Assembly (NCBI GenBank): GCA_035719045.1
Contig: DASTGO010000098.1
Location: forward strand, 1 to 19,623
Length of the DNA: 19,623 bases
Reading direction: 5' to 3'
DNA from: DASTGO01 sp035719045
Lineage (GTDB): Bacteria; Actinomycetota; Actinomycetes; Actinomycetales; Kineosporiaceae
Shown: in pieces, positions 6,881 to 13,376 of the stretch
Layout: each line of letters opens with the position of its first letter
Position numbering within the stretch: the first letter of the stretch is position 1
Position numbers and translations under genes: made by a program
The notes under the pieces: model-generated
What the model was told of the DNA's origin: nothing
The model's input: only the letters and a program-made list of their open reading frames with translations
Databases searched by the model: none

Positions 6881-7726
6881 GTGACGAGCACTCCGACGGA
6901 CGACGCGGCCGCGCCAGACCCGGTGCGGCGTCCGGACACCCAGTACGAGGACCTGCTGCGCCATGTGATGAGCGACGGCGTGGCCAAGGCCGACCGCACC
7001 GGCACCGGCACCCGCAGCGTGTTCGGCTACCAGTTGCGCTACCCGCTCGACCAGGGCTTTCCGCTGGTCACCACCAAGCGGGTGCACTTCAAGTCCATCG
7101 CCGTGGAGTTGCTGTGGTTCCTGCGGGGTGACTCCAACGTTGCCTGGCTGCGTGAGCAGGGCGTGACCATCTGGGACGAGTGGGCCCGGGAGGACGGCGA
7201 GCTCGGGCCGGTCTACGGCGTGCAGTGGAGGTCCTGGCCGACACCCGAGGGTGGGCATGTCGACCAGATCTGCGAGGTGCTCGGCCAGTTGCGGAGCAAC
7301 CCTGACTCCCGGCGGATGATCGTCTCGGCCTGGAACGTCGCGGAGTTGCCGAAGATGGCACTGCCGCCCTGCCACGCGCTGTTCCAGTTCTACGTGGCGC
7401 AGGGGCGGCTGTCCTGCCAGCTGTACCAGCGCAGCGCGGACCTGTTCCTCGGCGTGCCGTTCAACATCGCCAGCTACTCCCTGCTCACCCACCTGATCGC
7501 CCAGCAGGTGGGGCTGCAGGTGGGTGACTTCATCTGGACCGGCGGCGACGTGCACGTCTACGACAACCACGTCGAGCAGGTCGCCGAGCAGTTGCGCCGT
7601 GAGCCCTACCCGTTCCCGCGGCTGCGGATCGACCAGGCGCCGTCCCTGTTCGACTACCGCTACGAGGACCTGCACCTGGAGGACTACCGGTCCCATCCCG
7701 TGCTTCGCGCACCGGTCGCGGTGTGA
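6881..7726 (+). CDS. thyA: thymidylate synthase (ThyA type)
   Basis: It methylates dUMP to dTMP using methylenetetrahydrofolate and releases dihydrofolate. The 281-residue protein is of the short bacterial form. It has DRTGTGTRSVFG (38-49) for phosphate binding, the nucleophilic Cys164 in LPPCHALFQFYV (161-172), QLYQRSADLFLGVPFNIASYSLL (180-202) and HVYDNHVEQ (225-233). About 18 extra residues precede the usual family start. The GTG start is supported by the TACGCT box 7 bases upstream, so the extension may be real. The stop overlaps the first possible start of dihydrofolate reductase as GTGA, coupling the enzyme that makes dihydrofolate to the one that recycles it. Confidence 0.98.
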   Translation: MTSTPTDDAAAPDPVRRPDTQYEDLLRHVMSDGVAKADRTGTGTRSVFGYQLRYPLDQGFPLVTTKRVHFKSIAVELLWFLRGDSNVAWLREQGVTIWDEWAREDGELGPVYGVQWRSWPTPEGGHVDQICEVLGQLRSNPDSRRMIVSAWNVAELPKMALPPCHALFQFYVAQGRLSCQLYQRSADLFLGVPFNIASYSLLTHLIAQQVGLQVGDFIWTGGDVHVYDNHVEQVAEQLRREPYPFPRLRIDQAPSLFDYRYEDLHLEDYRSHPVLRAPVAV

Positions 7727-8289
7727 GCGGGGGCCGGGGGATGCTCGGGTTGATCTGGGCGCAGGCGGCCGGCGGGGTGATCGGGCGGGGCGGGGTGATC
7801 CCGTGGCAGCTGCCTGAGGACCAGGCACACTTCCGGGCCTGCACGCTGGGGGCGGCCGTGGTCATGGGCCGGCGGACCTGGGACTCCCTGCCGGAGCGGT
7901 TCCGTCCCCTGCCGGGCCGGCGCAACATTGTGCTCACCCGCACCCCCGGCTGGTCGGCGCCCGGTGCGGAGGCGGTGGCCGACCTGGAGTCCGCGCTGCG
8001 CCTGGCCGGCAGCACCGACGTCTGGGTGATCGGTGGGGCCGCCGTGTACGCCCAGGCGCTGGCACTGGCCGACCGGGTCGAGCGCACCGAGGTGGACCTG
8101 GAGGTCGACGGAGACACCCACGCCCCCGCACTCGGCGAGCAGTGGCGGCAGGTCAACTGCGATCCGCCCGCCGGCTGGAACGAGTCCCGGACCGGTCTGC
8201 GGTACCGGATCGGCTCCTACCGGCGGACGACCACGCCCACGGTCCGACCGGGAGACGAGGGGCGAAGCGCTTCGACGGCGCGGCGGTAG
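7723..8289 (+). CDS. dfrA: dihydrofolate reductase
   Basis: It reduces dihydrofolate to tetrahydrofolate with NADPH, recycling the product of the overlapping thyA. The protein closely follows the mycobacterial DfrA pattern: GLIWAQ, GVIGRGGVIPWQLPEDQAHF (18-37) with the substrate-binding acid Asp33, VVMGRRTWDSLP, LPGRRNIVLTR, and WVIGGAAVYAQAL for NADPH. Two starts are possible. The GTG at 7723 overlaps the thyA stop. The ATG at 7741 gives MLGLIWAQ, matching where mycobacterial DfrA begins, and has a G-rich stretch 7 bases upstream. The last 20 or so residues are a low-complexity Arg/Thr/Ser tail beyond the fold; its DNA contains the palindrome upstream of the dapA promoter. Confidence 0.95.
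   Translation: MSGGRGMLGLIWAQAAGGVIGRGGVIPWQLPEDQAHFRACTLGAAVVMGRRTWDSLPERFRPLPGRRNIVLTRTPGWSAPGAEAVADLESALRLAGSTDVWVIGGAAVYAQALALADRVERTEVDLEVDGDTHAPALGEQWRQVNCDPPAGWNESRTGLRYRIGSYRRTTTPTVRPGDEGRSASTARR
8263..8274. promoter_or_regulatory. 12-bp palindrome over the dapA -35 position
   Basis: CGAAGCGCTTCG is a perfect palindrome whose centre lies about 18 bases before the dapA -10 box (8287-8292), so it covers the place where a -35 element would be. The core GAAGCGCTTC resembles LacI-family operators in actinobacteria. It also encodes part of the dispensable-looking tail of dihydrofolate reductase. Confidence 0.4.
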
Positions 8290-8292
8290 CGT
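8287..8292 (+). promoter_or_regulatory. -10 box, leaderless promoter of dapA
   Basis: TAGCGT, 7 bases before the ATG of dapA at 8300, overlaps the stop codon region of dihydrofolate reductase (TAG at 8287-8289). No ribosome binding site lies between box and start, which supports a leaderless mRNA. Confidence 0.58.
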
Positions 8293-8299
8293 TAGCACC

Positions 8300-9199
8300 A
8301 TGCCGGACAACGCCGCGACCCGCCACTTCGGTGCGGTCCTCACCGCCATGGTCACTCCGTTCGACGCCGACGGCCGGGTGGACCTGCAGGCCGCGCAGCG
8401 CCTCGCCTCGCATCTGGTCGACGGCGGCTGTGACGGGCTGGTGATCTCCGGGACCACCGGGGAGTCGCCGACCACCAGCGACGCCGAGAAGGACGACCTG
8501 CTGCGGGCCGTCCTGGAGGCGGTCGGGGACCGGGCCCGGATCGTGGCCGGTGTGGGAACCAACGACACCCACCACACGATCGAGCTGGCGAAGTCGGCGG
8601 AGAAGGCGGGCGCGCACGGCCTGCTCGTCGTCACTCCCTACTACAACAAGCCGCCGCAGGAGGGGTTGCGGGCGCACTTCACCGCGGTCGCCGACGCCAC
8701 TGCGCTGCCGGTCATCCTGTACGACATTCCGGGACGCTCCGGGGTGCCGATCCAGACCGAGACCCTGGTCCGGCTCGCCGAACATGAGCGGATCATCGCG
8801 GTCAAGGATGCCAAGGACGACCTCTACGAGGGTTCCTGGGTGATGGCCCGCACCGACCTGGCCTTCTACTCCGGCAGCGACGCGCTCAACCTCGCCTGGC
8901 TGACCCACGGGGGCTCGGGCATCATCAGCGTGGTCGGCCACGTCGCGGCGCCCGCCTACGCCCGGATGGTGACCGCCGTCGGCGCCGGGGACCTGGCTAC
9001 CGCGCTGGCGGAGCACCGCGCGCTGCTGCCCGCTGTACGCGGTGTGATGACCCGGACCCAGGGTGCGATCATGGCCAAGGCCGGACTGCAGTTGCAGGGC
9101 CTCCTGGCCGGCCGGGCGGTGCGGCTGCCGCTGGTCCCGGCCACCGAGGAACAGGTCGGGCTGCTGCGCGGGGATCTGCAGGAGGCAGGGCTCCTGTGA
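8300..9199 (+). CDS. dapA: 4-hydroxy-tetrahydrodipicolinate synthase
   Basis: It condenses pyruvate with aspartate semialdehyde, the committed step to diaminopimelate and lysine; its product is the substrate of DapB. The 299-residue TIM-barrel enzyme shows LTAMVTPFDADG (14-25), GTTGESPT (51-58) with the Thr-Thr pair of the active site, VTPYYNKP (111-118), LYDIPGRSG (140-148), and the Schiff-base lysine Lys169 in IIAVKDAKDD (165-174). The frame is open further upstream through dihydrofolate reductase, but the ATG at 8300 fits family length and lies 7 bases after TAGCGT. RNase J follows after about 100 bases, the common actinobacterial dapA-rnj order. Confidence 0.98.
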   Translation: MPDNAATRHFGAVLTAMVTPFDADGRVDLQAAQRLASHLVDGGCDGLVISGTTGESPTTSDAEKDDLLRAVLEAVGDRARIVAGVGTNDTHHTIELAKSAEKAGAHGLLVVTPYYNKPPQEGLRAHFTAVADATALPVILYDIPGRSGVPIQTETLVRLAEHERIIAVKDAKDDLYEGSWVMARTDLAFYSGSDALNLAWLTHGGSGIISVVGHVAAPAYARMVTAVGAGDLATALAEHRALLPAVRGVMTRTQGAIMAKAGLQLQGLLAGRAVRLPLVPATEEQVGLLRGDLQEAGLL

Positions 9200-9264
9200 C
9201 GTGGGCGGGCCGATCACTGAACGACGACCATGACCGGGCGCCGTCCGCGCCCCGAGGAGGTTTG

Positions 9265-9306
9265 GTGAACACCGCGGTGACGAGCGGCAGCGAGGAGGGG
9301 CGGTGA
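9265..9306 (+). CDS. candidate 13-residue leader peptide upstream of RNase J
   Basis: A short frame, MNTAVTSGSEEGR, starts at GTG 9265 behind a strong ribosome binding site, GAGGAGG (9254-9260), 4 bases away. It stops at 9304-9306, overlapping the RNase J GTG (9303) as GTGA. The RNase J ribosome binding site (GAGGAGGGG, 9292-9300) lies inside it and encodes its Glu-Glu-Gly. This arrangement is that of translational coupling. It is too short to show coding bias, so it remains a candidate. Confidence 0.45.
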   Translation: MNTAVTSGSEEGR

Positions 9307-10988
9307 GCCACCCGCATCCGGAGCTGCAGCTGCCGCCCCCGCTGCCCGAAGGAGCGTTGCGGGTGATCCCGCTGGGCGGTCTGGGCGAGATCGGCCGCAA
9401 CATGACGGTCCTCGAGCACGCCGGCAAGCTGCTGGTGATCGACTGCGGCGTGCTGTTCCCCGAGGACCACCAGCCCGGGGTGGACCTGATCCTGCCGGAC
9501 TTCACACCGATCGCCGACCGGCTCGGTGACGTGGTCGCGGTCGTGCTCACCCACGGGCACGAGGACCACATCGGTGCCGTCCCGTACCTGCTGCGGTTGC
9601 GGGAGGACCTGCCCCTGGTCGGCTCCCAGCTCACCCTGGCCCTGGTCGAGGCGAAGCTGCGCGAGCACCGGGTGACCCCGCTGACCCTGGCGGTCAAGGA
9701 GAACCAGGTCGAACGGTTCGGGCCGTTCGAGTGTGAGTTCGTCGCCGTGAACCACTCGATCCCGGACGCCCTCGCCGTCGCCGTCCGGACCGCCGCCGGC
9801 ACCGTTCTGCACACCGGCGACTTCAAGATGGACCAGCTGCCGCTGGACGGCCGGCTGACCGACCTGCGCGCGCTGGCCCGGATCGGTGAGTCCGGTGTCG
9901 ACCTCATGCTCCCGGACTCCACCAACGCGGAGGTTCCCGGCTTCACCACCTCCGAGCGGGAGATCGCCCCGGTGCTCGACCGGGTGTTCGGCTCCGCCCA
10001 GCGGCGGATCATCGTGGCGTCGTTCGCCTCCCACGTGCACCGCGTGCAGCAGGTGCTCGACGCCGCGATGGCCCACGGCCGCAAGGTCGCCCTGGTTGGC
10101 CGCTCGATGGTCCGGAACATGGCCGTGGCGATCGACCTCGGCTACCTGACCGCGCCGGACGGGGTCATCGTCGACATCAAGGCCGTCGACGACCTGCCTG
10201 ACAACGAGGTCGTCCTGATGTGCACCGGATCCCAGGGTGAGCCGATGGCCGCCCTGTCACGGATGGCCAACCGCGACCACCGGGTCCGGGTCGGCCGCGG
10301 CGACACGGTGATCCTGGCGTCCTCGCTCATCCCCGGCAACGAGAACGCCGTGTACCGGGTGATCAACGGGCTGACCCGGCTCGGCGCGGACGTCGTGCAC
10401 AAAGGCAACGCCCGGGTGCACGTCTCCGGCCACGCCAGCGCCGGGGAACTGCTGTACGCCTACAACATCGTCAAGCCGCGCAACGTGATGCCCGTACACG
10501 GCGAGGTCCGCCACCTGGTCGCCAACGCGGAACTGGCCGAGCTGACCGGGGTCCCGAAGGACCGGATCGTCGTGGCGGAGGACGGCGTCGTCGTCGACCT
10601 GATCGACGGGGTGGCCCGGATCGCCGGAGCCGTCGAATGCGGCTACGTCTACGTCGACGGAGCCAGCGTCGGCGAGATCACCGAGGCCGACCTCAAAGAC
10701 CGGCGCATCCTCGGCGAGGAGGGGTTCATCTCCATCGTCGTCGTGGTCGACTCCGGCAGCGGGAAGGTCGTCGCCGGTCCGGAGATCCACGCCCGCGGCT
10801 TCGCCGAGGACGAGGCCGTCTTCGACGCCGTGCTGCCGCGGATCGTGGACGCCCTGGCCGCCGCGGCCGCCGAAGGCGTCGGCGACACCTACCAGTTGCA
10901 GCAGATCGTCCGCCGGGTGGTCGGTCGCTGGGTCAACGAGAGCTACCGCCGCCGTCCGATGATCATCCCGCTCGTCGTCGAGGCCTGA
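9303..10988 (+). CDS. rnj: ribonuclease J
   Basis: A metallo-beta-lactamase/beta-CASP ribonuclease acting in mRNA decay and rRNA maturation, with 5' exonuclease and endonuclease activity in the family. The 561-residue protein has VIPLGGLGEIGRNM (21-34), the metal site THGHEDHIGA (83-92; His84, His86, Asp88, His89), a later NHSIPDA histidine and HTGDFKMD aspartate, then the beta-CASP region with VLMCTGSQGEP, and VSGHAS plus VMPVHGEVRHLV for the last metal ligands. The C-terminal RNase J-specific domain is complete. The GTG at 9303 gives MSHPHPEL, as I recall in Streptomyces, behind GAGGAGGGG. It overlaps the stop of a 13-codon leader-like ORF. It follows dapA as in mycobacteria. Confidence 0.97.
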   Translation: MSHPHPELQLPPPLPEGALRVIPLGGLGEIGRNMTVLEHAGKLLVIDCGVLFPEDHQPGVDLILPDFTPIADRLGDVVAVVLTHGHEDHIGAVPYLLRLREDLPLVGSQLTLALVEAKLREHRVTPLTLAVKENQVERFGPFECEFVAVNHSIPDALAVAVRTAAGTVLHTGDFKMDQLPLDGRLTDLRALARIGESGVDLMLPDSTNAEVPGFTTSEREIAPVLDRVFGSAQRRIIVASFASHVHRVQQVLDAAMAHGRKVALVGRSMVRNMAVAIDLGYLTAPDGVIVDIKAVDDLPDNEVVLMCTGSQGEPMAALSRMANRDHRVRVGRGDTVILASSLIPGNENAVYRVINGLTRLGADVVHKGNARVHVSGHASAGELLYAYNIVKPRNVMPVHGEVRHLVANAELAELTGVPKDRIVVAEDGVVVDLIDGVARIAGAVECGYVYVDGASVGEITEADLKDRRILGEEGFISIVVVVDSGSGKVVAGPEIHARGFAEDEAVFDAVLPRIVDALAAAAAEGVGDTYQLQQIVRRVVGRWVNESYRRRPMIIPLVVEA

Positions 10989-10989
10989 C

Positions 10990-11017
10990 CCGGTCCGTCC
11001 GGTCCGGTCCGTCCGGG
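10990..11017 (+). repeat. 14-bp tandem duplication just after the rnj stop
   Basis: CCGGTCCGTCCGGT (10990-11003) is followed by CCGGTCCGTCCGGG (11004-11017), one mismatch in 14. It begins one base after the rnj stop codon. The 155-base gap to psuK also holds a perfect palindrome ACCGGCGCCGGT at 11049-11060 and related GGTCCG pieces. No obvious promoter for psuK was seen. Confidence 0.75.
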
Positions 11018-11143
11018 CGGGCGTCGGGAACGGTCCGTACGGCGGGGAACCGGCGCCGGTCGGGCGTCGTCGGCGGTCCGCTCCTGTGGCGGGCGGGGTT
11101 CGTCGGTGGTCCGCTCCCGGGCCGGTCGGCGGGCCGTGGGAAC

Positions 11144-12235
11144 ATGCAGCGCGTGACCGCCCCGTCCCGCGTCGTGTGCATCGGGGGCGCCGTCCGGGAC
11201 CGCAAGCTGCACCTGCACGCGCCGGCCGCCTTCGGGACGTCCAACCCCGCATCAGGGACGACCTCGGCCGGAGGGGTGGCGCGCAACGTCACGGAGAACC
11301 TCGCCCGGCTCGGGATCGACGTCGCCCTGGTGTCTCGGGTCGGCCGGGACGCCGCCGGCACGGAGCTGACCGCCGGGCTGGCCGCCCTCGGGGCGGACGT
11401 CACCGCTGTCACCGCCGACGCGCACGCCGGCACCGCGGAGTACCTCGCGGTCCTCGACCCGGCCGGGGAACTGGTCCTCGGCGTGGCCGACATGGCCGTC
11501 CTGGAGCGGATCGGCGTCGCGGATCTGGATGCCGTCTGGCCCGGTACCGGCTGGGTGTTCGCCGACTGCAACCTCGCCCCGGACGTGCTCGCCCACCTCC
11601 TCGCCCGAGGCAGGGCGACCGGTGCCGACGGGCGGGTCCGGGTGGCGGTGGACGCCGTGTCCACGCCCAAGGTCACCCGGTTGCCCGCCGACCTGGCCGG
11701 CATCGGCCTGCTGTTCTGCAACCGGGACGAGGCCAGGGCCCTGCTCGCCCGCATCGGAGCCCTCGCCCCGGCCGTCGACGGGCTCGGGCCGGGTGACCAG
11801 GGCCGGGCCTGCGACGGGTCCGGTCCGGGTGACGAGGACGAGCCGCTGGTTGCCGGGCTGCTTGCCGCCGGGGTTGCCGCCGTGGTGCTCACCCGGGGCC
11901 CGAAGGGTGTGCTGGCCGCTGCCCGGAGTCCTGAGTTCAGCCCGCCCGGCCCGGTCGCGCCAGAGGATCCGGACATCACGCCGGCCGCCGCGACGCCGCC
12001 CGGGTTCGTGCTGTGGCAGGTACCGGCGGTCCCGGCCGCCGTCGTCGACGTCACCGGCGCCGGGGACGCCCTGGTCGCCGGGGTGCTGTCCGGTCTGGCG
12101 CGGGGCCGGTCGCTGCCGGAGTCCCTCGTCCTCGGTACGCTCACCGCCGCCCTCACCGTCGAGTGCGACCGCAGCGTCCGCCCCGACCTCGGCCCCGAAC
12201 TGGTGGCCGCCGAACTGGAGAACAGGTCCCGATGA
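11144..12235 (+). CDS. psuK: PfkB-family carbohydrate kinase, probable pseudouridine kinase
   Basis: It would phosphorylate pseudouridine to pseudouridine 5'-phosphate, the substrate of the overlapping psuG. The 363-residue ribokinase-like protein has an N-terminal VVCIGGAVRDRK (10-21), GGVARNVTENLARLG (43-57) typical of PsuK-type kinases, DCNL (141-144), an NRDEA motif (193-197), and the PfkB signature DVTGAGDALVAGVLSG (302-317) with catalytic Asp308. It is about 50 residues longer than typical PsuK. The excess lies in two low-complexity inserts (about 211-234, made by a 36-bp duplication, and 262-288). The ATG at 11144 is chosen; GTG 11153 is possible. The substrate call rests mainly on psuG adjacency. 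Confidence 0.9.
   Translation: MQRVTAPSRVVCIGGAVRDRKLHLHAPAAFGTSNPASGTTSAGGVARNVTENLARLGIDVALVSRVGRDAAGTELTAGLAALGADVTAVTADAHAGTAEYLAVLDPAGELVLGVADMAVLERIGVADLDAVWPGTGWVFADCNLAPDVLAHLLARGRATGADGRVRVAVDAVSTPKVTRLPADLAGIGLLFCNRDEARALLARIGALAPAVDGLGPGDQGRACDGSGPGDEDEPLVAGLLAAGVAAVVLTRGPKGVLAAARSPEFSPPGPVAPEDPDITPAAATPPGFVLWQVPAVPAAVVDVTGAGDALVAGVLSGLARGRSLPESLVLGTLTAALTVECDRSVRPDLGPELVAAELENRSR
11777..11848 (+). repeat. 36-bp in-frame tandem duplication inside psuK
   Basis: Units 11777-11812 and 11813-11848 match strongly over their first 24 bases and encode DGLGPGDQGRAC and DGSGPGDEDEPL. They form a surface-loop-like insert absent from ordinary PfkB kinases, after the NRDEA block and before the VVLTRGPKG strand. 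Confidence 0.75.
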
Positions 12236-13206
12236 TCGCCCCCAGCCCGACCGGCCGGCACCGCGGCCCCGGCAATCCCTCCCCGGCGGGCCTCGAACTC
12301 GCGCCCGAGGTGGCCGACGCCCTTGCCGCCGGGGCTGCCGTGGTCGCCCTGGAGTCGACGATCATCAGCCACGGCATGCCGTATCCGGACAACCTGGCGA
12401 CCGCCCGCGCGGTCGAGCAGGTGGTTCGTGACGCGGGGGCCGTGCCCGCAACGATCGCGGTGGTGGCCGGGAAGCTGCGGATCGGCCTGGACGACGAGGC
12501 CCTGGAGCGGCTGGCCGGGGCACCGGAGGCGGCCGGCGAGGTGATCAAGGCGTCCCGCCGGGACCTGCCGGTCGCCGTGGCCCGGGGGGTGACCGCCGGG
12601 ACCACCGTCGCCGCGACCATGTACCTGGCCCGGCTGGCCGGCATCGCGGTGTTCGCGACCGGCGGGATCGGCGGGGTGCACCGCGGCGCCGAGCACACCT
12701 TCGACGTCTCCGCCGACCTGGACGAGCTGGCCTCGACGCCGGTGACCGTGGTGTGTGCCGGGGCGAAGTCGATCCTCGACCTGCCGAAGACGCTGGAGGT
12801 GCTGGAGACCGGCGGCGTCCCGGTGATCGGCTACGGGACCGACGAGTTCCCGGCCTTCTTCACCCGGACCTCCGGCCTGCCTGTGGACCACCGGGTGGAC
12901 ACGGCGGCCGAGCTGGCGGCCGTGATCGCCGCCCACCACCGGCTCGGGATGCGCGGGGGAGCGCTCGTGGCCAACCCGATCCCGCAGGCCGATGCCCTCG
13001 ACCCCGCCGACATCGACGCCCGGATCGCGCAGGCTGTCGCCGACGCCGAGCGCGAGGGCGTCACCCGCAAGGAGGTCACGCCCTATCTGTTGGCGCGGAT
13101 CAACGAACTCACCGGCGGGCGCTCGCTGACCGCGAACATCGCGCTGATCCGCAACAACGCCGACCTGGCCGCGCGGCTCGCGGTCGAGCTGACCCGACTG
13201 GGCTGA
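12232..13206 (+). CDS. psuG: pseudouridine-5'-phosphate glycosidase
   Basis: It cleaves the C-C glycosidic bond of pseudouridine 5'-phosphate to uracil and ribose 5-phosphate, completing breakdown of pseudouridine released from RNA. The 324-residue protein has ALESTIISHGMPYPDN (39-54), GEVIKASRRDL (102-112), FATGGIGGVHRGAE (141-154), TFDVSADLDEL (156-166) and CAGAKSILDLPKTLE (175-189). Lys106, Asp162 and Lys179 are all offset by 13 from the catalytic Lys93, Asp149 and Lys166 that I recall for the E. coli enzyme, so the active site looks intact. The ATG overlaps the psuK stop as ATGA. No pseudouridine transporter gene is in the window, so the substrate may come from internal RNA turnover. Confidence 0.96.
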   Translation: MIAPSPTGRHRGPGNPSPAGLELAPEVADALAAGAAVVALESTIISHGMPYPDNLATARAVEQVVRDAGAVPATIAVVAGKLRIGLDDEALERLAGAPEAAGEVIKASRRDLPVAVARGVTAGTTVAATMYLARLAGIAVFATGGIGGVHRGAEHTFDVSADLDELASTPVTVVCAGAKSILDLPKTLEVLETGGVPVIGYGTDEFPAFFTRTSGLPVDHRVDTAAELAAVIAAHHRLGMRGGALVANPIPQADALDPADIDARIAQAVADAEREGVTRKEVTPYLLARINELTGGRSLTANIALIRNNADLAARLAVELTRLG

Positions 13207-13216
13207 AGCGCCCCGG

Positions 13217-13238
13217 CTGTTCCGGCCCGGCCGAACAG
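13217..13238 (+). terminator. hairpin downstream of psuG, candidate terminator
   Basis: CTGTTC (13217-13222) pairs with GAACAG (13233-13238). A further GG/CC pair can form inside, with one bulged C and a 5-base loop. It lies 10 bases after the psuG stop and 140 bases before ftsK, which has its own promoter. There is no T-tract. Confidence 0.4.
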
Positions 13239-13363
13239 GTGCTGGCCCGACGTCACCTCGCCGCGGTCCCCGACCGGTGACCGTCACCGCCCGTAGCGGC
13301 GGCCCGGTCCGGGCGGACACACGTCGCGCGGCGTGGGGTCTCGGCCGGAACGGGGCGATCGCG

Positions 13364-13369
13364 TAGCCT
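13364..13369 (+). promoter_or_regulatory. -10 box, leaderless promoter of ftsK
   Basis: TAGCCT is followed by 7 bases and the ATG of ftsK at 13377. No Shine-Dalgarno is present in the intervening CGCCACC. The box matches those of thyA, dapA, the HAD gene and rimO in position. Confidence 0.58.
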
Positions 13370-13376
13370 CGCCACC

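Noticed and set aside
5379..10120. Long - strand open frames at 5379-6842, 5399-7828 and 8153-10120
   Set aside because: They are antisense to HAD, thyA, dfrA, dapA and rnj, each with complete catalytic motifs on the + strand. The - strand frames show no conserved motif or ribosome binding site.
10637..11143. Upstream extension of the psuK frame into rnj
   Set aside because: It overlaps the C-terminal domain of RNase J in another frame and is Arg-rich shadow sequence. The kinase N-terminal strand begins right after ATG 11144.
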